The notes below the pieces were generated by a model that did no database searches, was not told where the DNA came from, and saw only the letters and a list, made by a program, of their open reading frames with translations. Below, in pieces: positions 1-5,476 of a DNA stretch of 6,588 nucleotides. The stretch spans positions 1 through 6,588 of the forward strand of contig WJJK01000367.1 in the NCBI GenBank assembly GCA_014729705.1. The letters run 5' to 3'. Position 1 is the first letter of the stretch. Each line of letters begins with the position of its first letter. This stretch comes from Candidatus Altarchaeales archaeon. Its GTDB lineage: Archaea > Altiarchaeota > Altiarchaeia > IMC4 > SCGC-AAA252-I15. The translations under genes and the position numbers were made by a program.

Positions 1-539
1 CCATAGGCTAGTGCCGCTGCGGTGGGTTCGTTTATGATCCTCAATACTTCAAGTCCTGCTATTTTTCCTGCGTCTTTGGTGGCTTGTCTTTGGCTGTCGT
101 TGAAGTAGGCGGGGACTGTGATGACTGCTTGTTTTACCTGTTCACCTAGGTAGCTTTCCGCGTCTGCCTTAAGTTTTCCAAGTACCATGGCAGATATTTC
201 CGGGGGAGCATGTTCCTTGTCGGCTGCTTTTATCCTGATGTCGCCGTTTGCGGCTTCGGTTATCTCGAATGGGAGGCTTTTTTTGATTTCCTCCATCTCC
301 TGGGCCTTGTGTTTGCGGCCTATGAATCTTTTAACGCTGAATACCGTGTTCTCGGGGTTGGTGATAGCCTGTCTCTTGGCGGGTTGTCCCACCAGTCTCT
401 GCCCGTCTTTAGTGAACCCCACGATCGAGGGGGTTGTGTTGTTTCCTTCTGCATTGTTTATTACTTTGGGTTTCCCCGCTTCCATTGCGGCCATGCAAGA
501 GTTTGTAGTTCCTAAATCTATTCCTATTACTTTCGCCAT
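1..539 (-). CDS. dnaK: Hsp70 chaperone DnaK, N-terminal 180 codons (runs off left edge)
   Basis: This is the start of DnaK, the ATP-driven Hsp70 chaperone that binds exposed hydrophobic segments of client proteins in the cytoplasm with DnaJ and GrpE. Only the first part of the ATPase domain is present; the 3' end lies beyond position 1. Reading leftwards from the ATG at 537-539 gives MAKVIGIDLGTTNS (phosphate-1 loop, residues 1-14), a VPAYFND segment at about 142-148, and NEPTAAALAYG at about 170-180 where the window ends. These are textbook Hsp70 signatures with no frameshift, so the gene looks functional. It starts 10 nt after grpE on the same strand, so the two are almost certainly co-transcribed. 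A strong GGTGAT ribosome-binding site overlaps the grpE stop. Archaeal DnaK systems are generally thought to have been acquired from bacteria, and dnaJ would be expected next, outside the window. Confidence 0.97.
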   Translation of the reverse strand, partial: MAKVIGIDLGTTNSCMAAMEAGKPKVINNAEGNNTTPSIVGFTKDGQRLVGQPAKRQAITNPENTVFSVKRFIGRKHKAQEMEEIKKSLPFEITEAANGDIRIKAADKEHAPPEISAMVLGKLKADAESYLGEQVKQAVITVPAYFNDSQRQATKDAGKIAGLEVLRIINEPTAAALAY

Positions 540-544
540 AATCA

Positions 545-550
545 ATCACC
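545..550 (-). promoter_or_regulatory. Shine-Dalgarno site of dnaK overlapping the grpE stop codon
   Basis: The minus strand reads GGTGAT five bases before the dnaK ATG. It matches the core of the archaeal anti-SD complement (GGAGGTGATC), and its first G is the last base of the grpE TAG. This supports both the dnaK start and translation from a shared grpE-dnaK transcript. Confidence 0.8.
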
Positions 551-1047
551 TAATCCATTGGTTTTAATACTTTTACTTTAACGGGTCTTACGACCCTTGA
601 ACCTATTTTATATCCTTTTTGGAGGACCTGCGCCACCTGCTCCTTTTCCACGTCACCCTGCTCTGAAAAAAAAGCCTCATGCAGGTTGGGGTCGAAACAC
701 TTGTTTTCGGCTTCTATTTCCTCTACCCCGTGTTTGGCTAAGATGTTTTCCAGGGTTTTCAATGTCAGCTTAACCCCTTCACAAAGGGAGGGGGGGTTTC
801 CCGTGTTTTCCAGGGCCTGCTCGAGGTTGTCTTTGACTGGCAGCATCTCGCATATGATTTTTTGGTTGGCGTATTTTTTTTGTTCCTGCGCCTGCTGCTC
901 CATCCTTTTGCGGTAGTTTTCAAAGTCTGCCTGTATTTTTTTGACAAGCTCAAGGTATTGGGTTTTCTCCTTCTGCTCTGAGCTGAGTTGCTCTTTCAAT
1001 TGTGTTAACTCCTCTTCCACTGATTTTTCTTCCTTTTTTTTAGTCAA
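550..1047 (-). CDS. grpE: Nucleotide exchange factor GrpE
   Basis: GrpE releases ADP from DnaK and resets the chaperone cycle in the cytoplasm. The protein has a highly charged N-terminal coiled coil (about residues 8-60, Glu/Lys/Gln-rich) containing the family motif DFENYRKR at 41-48. A helical segment MLPVKDNLEQAL follows at about 68-79. The C-terminal beta domain has FDPNLHEA at 118-125 and KGY...RVVRPVKVKV ending near 160. At about 165 aa it is on the short side but complete. I chose the TTG at 1045-1047 because GGGGTGG lies four bases upstream of it. The longer form starting at the TTG at 1060-1062 (170 aa, beginning MWGGF) has no ribosome-binding site and would place GGGGTGG inside the coding region. 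It is the first gene of the chaperone operon, with dnaK 10 nt downstream. Confidence 0.95.
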   Translation of the reverse strand: MTKKKEEKSVEEELTQLKEQLSSEQKEKTQYLELVKKIQADFENYRKRMEQQAQEQKKYANQKIICEMLPVKDNLEQALENTGNPPSLCEGVKLTLKTLENILAKHGVEEIEAENKCFDPNLHEAFFSEQGDVEKEQVAQVLQKGYKIGSRVVRPVKVKVLKPMD

Positions 1048-1051
1048 AAAA

Positions 1052-1058
1052 CCACCCC
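1052..1058 (-). promoter_or_regulatory. Shine-Dalgarno site that decides the grpE start
   Basis: The minus strand reads GGGGTGG, then four bases, then TTG ACT AAA. Spacing and complementarity favour the TTG at 1047 over the in-frame TTG 15 bases upstream at 1062. Confidence 0.6.
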
Positions 1059-1090
1059 ACAAGAATCTGCGACTAACAATGGGTTTGAAG

Positions 1091-1124
1091 GTATATATTT
1101 TTTGAGTTTTAAAGAAAGTATAAA
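1091..1124 (-). promoter_or_regulatory. Promoter of the grpE-dnaK operon (two candidate TATA boxes)
   Basis: On the minus strand this AT-rich stretch contains TTTATAC (1118-1124) and, nearer the gene, AAATATATAC (1091-1100). An archaeal start about 25 nt downstream of the proximal box would fall near 1070, leaving a short leader that contains the GGGGTGG site. The distal box would give a leader of about 50 nt. Two boxes could mean basal plus heat-induced transcription, which is inference. I saw no recognisable Phr or HSR1 operator. Confidence 0.5.
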
Positions 1125-1130
1125 GAGATT

Positions 1131-1151
1131 AAAAAATAAAAAGAAAAAAAG
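1131..1151 (-). terminator. T-rich terminator after the winged-helix gene
   Basis: Downstream of the winged-helix stop at 1161 the minus strand is nearly pure T over about 20 bases (CTTTTTTTCTTTTTATTTTTT), with no hairpin in front. Archaeal RNA polymerase terminates at such U-tracts. It would separate this gene from the grpE promoter immediately downstream. Confidence 0.6.
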
Positions 1152-1160
1152 ATCCCGCAG

Positions 1161-1361
1161 TTAACCTAAAAACACGTAAACCGAGTTTCTCTTTTTCTCA
1201 AGCTTTACCTTGTTTTCGCGTAAAAGCCAGCCTATCGCGTAATCGAAGTTCTTATCCTTTATTTTCTTCTTAAGCGCGGCAACCGTTGGGGGCTTCTTCA
1301 GTTTCTCAACCGCCCTATAGATTTTGCCTGCGCATAAACCGGTTTCAGTCCAATAATCCAT
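1161..1361 (-). CDS. Small winged helix-turn-helix protein, DUF2582-like
   Basis: A 66-residue cytoplasmic protein that looks like one winged-helix domain. Helix 1 is about residues 9-22 (LCAGKIYRAVEKLK), helix 2 about 26-34 (TVAALKKKI) and the recognition helix about 38-50 (NFDYAIGWLLREN). The wing and last strand follow (KVKLEKKRNSVYVFL). The GWL.RE.K+..E spacing and the small size resemble DUF2582, a family of short archaeal and bacterial winged-helix proteins of uncertain role. It is basic (many Lys), which fits nucleic-acid binding. The ATG at 1359-1361 is the only good start. A GAGGTG site lies upstream, but at an unusually long 13 nt spacing. It has its own TATA box and T-tract terminator, so it is probably monocistronic. 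Its position just upstream of grpE-dnaK makes a regulatory link conceivable but unproven. Confidence 0.82.
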   Translation of the reverse strand: MDYWTETGLCAGKIYRAVEKLKKPPTVAALKKKIKDKNFDYAIGWLLRENKVKLEKKRNSVYVFLG

Positions 1362-1414
1362 TTTTGCCTAAAAACACCTCTTTAGGTTATACCAAGATAC
1401 TGAAGAATAAAACC

Positions 1415-1421
1415 TTATAAA
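1415..1421 (-). promoter_or_regulatory. TATA box of the winged-helix gene, overlapping the upstream stop codon
   Basis: The minus strand reads TTTATAA followed by GG, a near-ideal archaeal TATA box, about 57 nt before the winged-helix ATG. It predicts transcription from about 1392 and a leader of roughly 30 nt containing the GAGGTG at 1375-1380. The box includes the TAA stop (1415-1417) of the upstream membrane-protein gene. Confidence 0.6.
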
Positions 1422-2752
1422 TCACGTGGCTGGCTGGGTTCGTCTTTCTCCTCGACGCCCACCACCTCGTTTATCTCACCCTTCCCAACACCACCCAACT
1501 TCTTACGGATATTGGTCAGCGGGAAGTCAATTTTTCGGAACAACCTGCGTACGTGGGTGTTGATTTTCGCGAAAAAAGTTTTATCCTCAACCGCCATCGC
1601 ATCAAGCATCCTATCTGCTACATGGCCGTCGAATGTGCCCTGCCTCTTCTCAGGCTCAACATACCTTGGGAAAACCTTATCGTGTATGAACTGCACCTGC
1701 GGCAGCATCCAGACGGCCTTCAAGCTCCCGAATAAATTATCCCTGAAATCAAACACCCTCTGCATGAACTTCACAACCGAAGGCGAAAAATAAAGGTCCT
1801 TGAAGTTCTCGGTGATTCTCCTACCATACTTGGTCTTCAGAAACTCCGAAACCAACGCCCGCAAAAGATCCCCAGTGTTCTTCGCCGACGATATTAATAT
1901 CTTCCCTGACCCACTTTCAATGAATGCTTCAAGACGTTGTTTGACTGCCCCATTTAATCCGCGAAGCCAGAGGAAGCGGACAACCACTCCCACAGAAATT
2001 ATTATTAATAGTATCTCCCACCACCGCCACACCTTAAGGTAGTTTCGAAGTATCCGGTAAGGTATCCTAATCGAGGACAAGTAGCCTAGCATATCTGCTT
2101 TGATGTATCCCCATAATTGCTCGTGGTGATCCATCTGACACCGTGTAACCAGGTCCGCGGAAACGCAACGAAAGCTCACATCCCCTATCATGCATGCCGC
2201 GTAAAGCTGTCGATTCACCATATTAGGGCCGCCCGTCAACTCCCGGTAGCCTTCAAGATACATCCCCGCCTCCCCGGCAACACCCTTAACCCGCACCTCA
2301 TATAAGTCTTCCACAGTCAACCGGTCAAGGGGTTTCTCCAACACAAAGGAGGCTATCTGTTTCTTCAGATATCGTCTTTGATTGTGCATGTTGTCTGAGG
2401 CTGCCGCCGTGAAGTTAACGTACCCGGTTATGGGGCATACGCCTACGCAGCGGCCTGAATCCGGGACGTAAAGTATTGAGGCCGAGTGAACACTCGCATT
2501 AGTCTTAGGATCGAAGACCGCATCCAATCCATAGTGCCTGGGCAGAGTATCTGAGTCAACATAGAAACGGAATTTTATTTGCTCAGCCTCGTGTATCACC
2601 ACGTGCCTGCCTGTGGGGTCGAATAAGTCGGTGTTGGTTGTGATATTGTAGAAGCCCAGGGATTGTTTCGCAGGGAAGCCGGAGGGAAAATAAGCTAAAC
2701 CCTCCAGCGCTAAAAAAAGTATTATGAATAAATAAAACCCTTCTTTTTTCAT
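1415..2752 (-). CDS. Unrecognised secreted-domain protein with one membrane span and a cytoplasmic tail
   Basis: I do not recognise this 445-aa protein. It opens with a short basic start and a hydrophobic stretch (about residues 5-20), likely a signal peptide. A mostly polar domain (about 22-235) follows with five Cys (102, 106, 187, 196, 205), including a CVGVC pair, and sequons NIT, NAS and NFT, consistent with an extracytoplasmic location. A strong membrane span lies at about 245-263 (EILLIIISVGVVVRFLWL), followed by basic residues. A helical, charged C-terminal part of about 180 residues, rich in Lys/Arg, is then probably cytoplasmic and ends in an acidic tail. The layout suggests a surface sensor or an anchor linking an outer domain to an inner partner, but no catalytic motif is visible. 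I prefer the ATG at 2750-2752; an in-frame GTG at 2756-2758 would add two residues. It lies 30-40 nt after the cupin gene and may share its transcript or use the TATA-like box between them. Confidence 0.8.
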   Translation of the reverse strand: MKKEGFYLFIILFLALEGLAYFPSGFPAKQSLGFYNITTNTDLFDPTGRHVVIHEAEQIKFRFYVDSDTLPRHYGLDAVFDPKTNASVHSASILYVPDSGRCVGVCPITGYVNFTAAASDNMHNQRRYLKKQIASFVLEKPLDRLTVEDLYEVRVKGVAGEAGMYLEGYRELTGGPNMVNRQLYAACMIGDVSFRCVSADLVTRCQMDHHEQLWGYIKADMLGYLSSIRIPYRILRNYLKVWRWWEILLIIISVGVVVRFLWLRGLNGAVKQRLEAFIESGSGKILISSAKNTGDLLRALVSEFLKTKYGRRITENFKDLYFSPSVVKFMQRVFDFRDNLFGSLKAVWMLPQVQFIHDKVFPRYVEPEKRQGTFDGHVADRMLDAMAVEDKTFFAKINTHVRRLFRKIDFPLTNIRKKLGGVGKGEINEVVGVEEKDEPSQPRDL

Positions 2753-2776
2753 CCCCACATAATGGATGGTAACGGG

Positions 2777-2784
2777 ATTTAAAA
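2777..2784 (-). promoter_or_regulatory. Possible TATA box of the membrane-protein gene
   Basis: The minus strand reads TTTTAAAT centred about 28 nt before the ATG at 2752, the spacing expected for a leaderless archaeal transcript. No convincing Shine-Dalgarno site is present: the GGGG directly abuts the ATG. Read-through from the cupin gene is the alternative. Confidence 0.4.
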
Positions 2785-2788
2785 TACC

Positions 2789-3130
2789 CTATATGCGCTT
2801 GTAATCGTCTTCGAGGCGGATTACGTCGTCCATGTGGCTTGTGCTAACCTCAATTATACGCAAATCAGATAACGCCTCAACCCTGTGTACGATTTGGGGG
2901 TTGAATGTAATCGACTCCCCTTCCCCGACCTCGTGTTGTTCATCCCCTAAAGTCAAAAGCATCCTGCCGGATAACACATACATTGTCTCCTTCTTCTCCT
3001 CATGATACTGTAGGCTGAGTTTATGGCCTTCTTTGACCTCAATTATTTTCCCTATGTATTCGGGTTCATGGGCGAATCGGATCTCCCTGCCCCAGGGTTT
3101 CTCGACCACGTCGAATTCGTTGAAACTCAT
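2789..3130 (-). CDS. Standalone cupin, mannose-6-phosphate isomerase type II C-terminal-like
   Basis: A 113-residue single-domain cupin matching the isomerase part of bifunctional mannose-1-P guanylyltransferase/mannose-6-P isomerase proteins. It begins with KPWGRE (11-16). The first cupin motif follows: SLQYH at 39-43, with metal-ligand candidates Gln41, His43 and Glu48, then MYVLSG. The second has His82 in NPQIVHRVEAL. It ends with the family's typical DDVIRLEDDYKR (101-112). Such proteins bind a divalent metal and may interconvert mannose-6-P and fructose-6-P, feeding GDP-mannose synthesis. Standalone members are often of uncertain activity, and some act on other sugars. No guanylyltransferase domain is attached. 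The start is the ATG at 3128-3130. There is no Shine-Dalgarno site, and a TATA box about 31 nt upstream suggests an essentially leaderless mRNA. It lies next to envelope genes and a membrane glycosyltransferase. Confidence 0.88.
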   Translation of the reverse strand: MSFNEFDVVEKPWGREIRFAHEPEYIGKIIEVKEGHKLSLQYHEEKKETMYVLSGRMLLTLGDEQHEVGEGESITFNPQIVHRVEALSDLRIIEVSTSHMDDVIRLEDDYKRI

Positions 3131-3155
3131 AGCCAGTAAACAAATGGGTTAAGGC

Positions 3156-3167
3156 GATATATTAATC
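3156..3167. promoter_or_regulatory. Shared AT-rich element serving as TATA box in both directions
   Basis: GATATATTAATC is near-palindromic (8 of 12 positions match its reverse complement) and sits between two divergent genes. It is centred about 31 bp from the cupin ATG (3130) and about 30 bp from the lipoprotein ATG (3192), the right distance for a TATA box on either strand. No second AT-rich box fits either gene. Confidence 0.5.
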
Positions 3168-3191
3168 CTGAGAAGGAAAGACTAAGTGAAC

Positions 3192-3815
3192 ATGAAAAAA
3201 GCCCTAATCTTATTGTTCTGCCTTCTTTTGGCAGGATGTGTGAGGCAGCAAACTCAACCGTCTTCGAACCAAACCACGACCACGTTAACCCAAACAACCA
3301 GGCAACCTGCTTCCACCACCTCCTCAACCCTTCAAGCCTCAACCTCATCCTCCACCTCCACTACATTATGGGTGAATCCTTGCCTGAATATTTCCTATGA
3401 AAAAGACCGCGACGCTTGTGTGCACACCCAGGCGTTAAGCCTGAAGAATGCCGGCGTCTGCGGATACATAGGAAACGAGTATCTGAGGATCAGATGCCGG
3501 GCGGAGGTTGCAGTCGAGCCTGCCGGCTGCCTTAATATCCACCAAAAAACCCAGCGGGACTGGTGTTTCCGGACCATAGCGTTTAAGAAAAACGAAATAA
3601 AATACTGCGAGGAAATCAAAACCCCCTCGATTAAAGACGAGTGTCTTCTTACCTTCCTAAAATACAAGGAACCCGACCCCCTCAAATGCTTTGAAATACA
3701 ACATCCAGGGCAAAAAGACGAATGCATACTAAACCACATGCAGAGGGGATACATCAAAGAAGACTTATGCCATCTGCTCACAACCCCGCAGGCCCGGGAA
3801 ACCTGCGAAAACTAA
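3192..3815 (+). CDS. Predicted lipoprotein with Thr/Ser linker and six C-x11-C repeats
   Basis: The 207-aa product starts MKKALILLFCLLLAGC, a signal peptide with lipobox LAGC, so Cys16 is probably lipidated and the protein anchored on the outer face of the membrane. Residues about 20-59 form a Thr/Ser/Gln linker likely to be extended and a candidate for O-glycosylation. The rest (about 62-207) consists of six tandem units, each with two Cys exactly 12 residues apart: 64/76, 90/102, 113/125, 139/151, 166/178, 193/205. Units recur every 23-27 residues with a loose C..I.....(R/K)D.C pattern, suggesting a row of helical hairpins each stapled by a disulfide. I do not recognise a named family. Function is unknown; a binding or scaffolding role is a guess. 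The ATG at 3192 is preferred for the classic signal start; an in-frame GTG at 3186 adds two residues. It is the only complete plus-strand gene in the window and meets the glycosyltransferase tail-to-tail. Confidence 0.87.
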   Translation: MKKALILLFCLLLAGCVRQQTQPSSNQTTTTLTQTTRQPASTTSSTLQASTSSSTSTTLWVNPCLNISYEKDRDACVHTQALSLKNAGVCGYIGNEYLRIRCRAEVAVEPAGCLNIHQKTQRDWCFRTIAFKKNEIKYCEEIKTPSIKDECLLTFLKYKEPDPLKCFEIQHPGQKDECILNHMQRGYIKEDLCHLLTTPQARETCEN

Positions 3816-5437
3816 GGAAAGATTTTTTTGAATTCACCTTCTTGCGGGCTCCAAGCCAACACCAGCCTAGGGTTTCCCCTTAAATCGAATTTCATGGCTG
3901 AAACACCTTCCCCGGAGACATTAAGCAGTGTTACGTTGAAGCTTGGTTGAACATGGGTTCCCCCTTCAACCAATTCCCGGCTCCTGAATCCCGCGGGGTT
4001 AACGCCGAATAAGGGGGTTTCCCCTGAAACAAAAAAAGCGGTGTTATCTCCTTCTAAGGTGAACCCCCCATTTGAGGGTGGCTGCATAGTCAAAATCACG
4101 GGGGTTATCCCTTGACCGTATCTTGCCTTCACGATATCTTTCAGGAAAACCGATTCAACGTAAACGAAGGGGTAGTTTAAGAGGTAGACATAGCCTTTCT
4201 CAAAACCTATAAAGACTAGTTTCTCGTCTAAGGCTTTAATCCTTTTCTCATACTCCCGGGGTTGGGAGAAGACTATGTATTCCGCCAGGGAAAAAACCCC
4301 GTAATAGATAATCAAAAAAACAATCACCCCCGCCTTTATCCGCCTAAGATTGATCTTCGACTGAAACCAATCCAGTGAAAGAATCAGCAACCCGATGTAG
4401 GCGACTGAAGGCAGGGTCAGGAAACGCTCGGATAGATAGGTTATTGAGGCGGGGATCCAAGTCAATAACATGAAGCCTGAAAAAAACCGCGTGTTTTTCT
4501 TATGAAATATCAAGGCGACAGAGGATAGGAAAACCAACACTGAAGCCAGATGAAAAAGATATTCTCCCCCCAAAAGAGATAGGAACCTTAAGTCCTCCAC
4601 ATAGAATGGGGGGGTATGCAGCCCAAGCAGTAGGTTGAATGCATACATAAGTATCATAACAATGATATGGATTCCGAATCCAGGCATATTGGGCGTGAAA
4701 AAATAGGGGTAGATAAGTTGGTTTGTGAAGGCCTCGCCAACAAAAAAGATGCGGATCAGATAATATAAGGCCGAAACTAGGAGGTAGGGGAGGAGGGAAT
4801 TGATTTTTTGTCTTAGGGTTTTACACTCGAAAATCAGCATCCACAACAAAATTATGGCAGGAAGCACTATACAGTATTCTTTGCTCGCCAACGCCAATAG
4901 ATAAAAACCAAGGGATAATGGGAGCATGTGTTTGTTTTCCCCGCGTCTTATGAAGGCTAGAAGGGAGGCTAATAAGAAAATTGAGGCGAGGGTGTCGGTT
5001 CTGCCTGCGAGGTACCAGAGGTTTTCCCCGTGCACGGGGTGTATTGCATAAATAATCGCCGCGTAATATGCGTTTTCCCTGGAAAAAATTTTTTGGAAAA
5101 ATAAGTACACAAAAATAGTTAACACAATATATAGGATCAGGTTGGTTAACGCGTACCCCAGGGGATTTAAACCCCAGAGCAAGTAATCCAGCAGATAGGT
5201 TAGATTCACTGAAGCCCTGAAGAAAACCACCTCATATTCAGGGTACCACCAAAGATGTCTCCAACTGTTTTTAATGGTTAGAATCTCGGTTAAGCCTTTT
5301 TCCTGCGCTAAAAAACCCTGGATTTTATGGATATACCTATAGTCGTCCGGGTCGAACCGGGGGTTAAATAAAATAGGGGAGGTTACTAGGAGTATTAAAG
5401 AGATAAGAGATAAAATATGGGTGGTTTCCTTGCGCAT
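3812..5437 (-). CDS. GT-C membrane glycosyltransferase, TMTC/PMT-like
   Basis: A 541-aa polytopic protein of the GT-C superfamily, which transfers sugars from lipid-phosphate donors to acceptors on the outer face of the membrane. After the first span, FDPDDYRY (28-35) supplies the acidic catalytic pair expected in the first external loop. Segments closely resemble TMTC/O-mannosyltransferase-type proteins: ASVNLTYLLDYLLWGLNPLG (75-94), IHPVHGENLWYLAGRTD (132-148), ALASKEYCIVLP (182-193) and SERFLTLPS (336-344). I count about 11-12 hydrophobic spans up to residue 390. A soluble C-terminal part of about 150 residues follows, with NVT and NVS sequons, probably extracytoplasmic; the TPR repeats of eukaryotic TMTCs are absent. 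Donor and acceptor cannot be read from sequence, although mannose from dolichyl-phosphate-mannose is the family precedent. The ATG at 5435-5437 has no Shine-Dalgarno site but a TATA-like box about 29 nt upstream. Its stop overlaps that of the convergent lipoprotein gene. Confidence 0.88.
   Translation of the reverse strand: MRKETTHILSLISLILLVTSPILFNPRFDPDDYRYIHKIQGFLAQEKGLTEILTIKNSWRHLWWYPEYEVVFFRASVNLTYLLDYLLWGLNPLGYALTNLILYIVLTIFVYLFFQKIFSRENAYYAAIIYAIHPVHGENLWYLAGRTDTLASIFLLASLLAFIRRGENKHMLPLSLGFYLLALASKEYCIVLPAIILLWMLIFECKTLRQKINSLLPYLLVSALYYLIRIFFVGEAFTNQLIYPYFFTPNMPGFGIHIIVMILMYAFNLLLGLHTPPFYVEDLRFLSLLGGEYLFHLASVLVFLSSVALIFHKKNTRFFSGFMLLTWIPASITYLSERFLTLPSVAYIGLLILSLDWFQSKINLRRIKAGVIVFLIIYYGVFSLAEYIVFSQPREYEKRIKALDEKLVFIGFEKGYVYLLNYPFVYVESVFLKDIVKARYGQGITPVILTMQPPSNGGFTLEGDNTAFFVSGETPLFGVNPAGFRSRELVEGGTHVQPSFNVTLLNVSGEGVSAMKFDLRGNPRLVLAWSPQEGEFKKIFP
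3823..3829 (+). terminator. T-tract terminator of the Cys-repeat lipoprotein gene
   Basis: Seven consecutive T residues lie eight bases after the TAA stop on the plus strand, with no obvious hairpin. This would suffice for archaeal termination. The tract lies inside the last codons of the opposing glycosyltransferase gene, where it encodes the Lys-Lys near its C-terminus. Confidence 0.4.
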
Positions 5438-5460
5438 TATGGGGAAATATTTAGCGCAGG

Positions 5461-5470
5461 TTTATGTAAA
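5461..5470 (-). promoter_or_regulatory. TATA-like box of the glycosyltransferase gene
   Basis: The minus strand reads TTTACATAAA, centred about 29 nt before the ATG at 5437. The predicted transcript start is close to 5440, so the mRNA would be essentially leaderless, in line with the absence of a Shine-Dalgarno site. Confidence 0.45.
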
Positions 5471-5476
5471 TCGCGT

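Noticed and set aside
187..567. Open frame of 126 codons on the plus strand opposite dnaK
   Set aside because: It is antisense to a well-conserved dnaK coding region. Long open antisense frames are a known by-product of dnaK codon usage, and no ribosome-binding site or promoter precedes it.
784..800. G-rich run (GGGAGGGGGGG) in grpE considered as a frameshift or quadruplex site
   Set aside because: The grpE frame reads through it with family motifs intact on both sides, and there are too few separated G-runs for a convincing quadruplex.
1512..2305. Several plus-strand frames of 60-93 codons opposite the unrecognised membrane protein
   Set aside because: They are short overlapping shadows. 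The minus-strand frame is long and continuous, with signal, TM and charged-tail features that only make sense in that frame.
3127..3348. Minus-strand frame of 73 codons overlapping the cupin start and the lipoprotein linker
   Set aside because: It runs through the divergent promoter and is antisense to the Thr/Ser linker. The translation has no protein-like pattern.
3250..3366. Low-complexity ACC/TCC-rich stretch considered as a DNA repeat or phase-variable tract
   Set aside because: It simply encodes the Thr/Ser linker with mixed codons. There is no uniform repeat unit, and a slippage-prone tract is not evident.
3395..3781. Open frame of 128 codons on the minus strand opposite the Cys-repeat lipoprotein
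   Set aside because: The plus-strand frame has a signal peptide, lipobox and perfectly periodic Cys pairs. The minus-strand frame shows no domain pattern and lacks a promoter.
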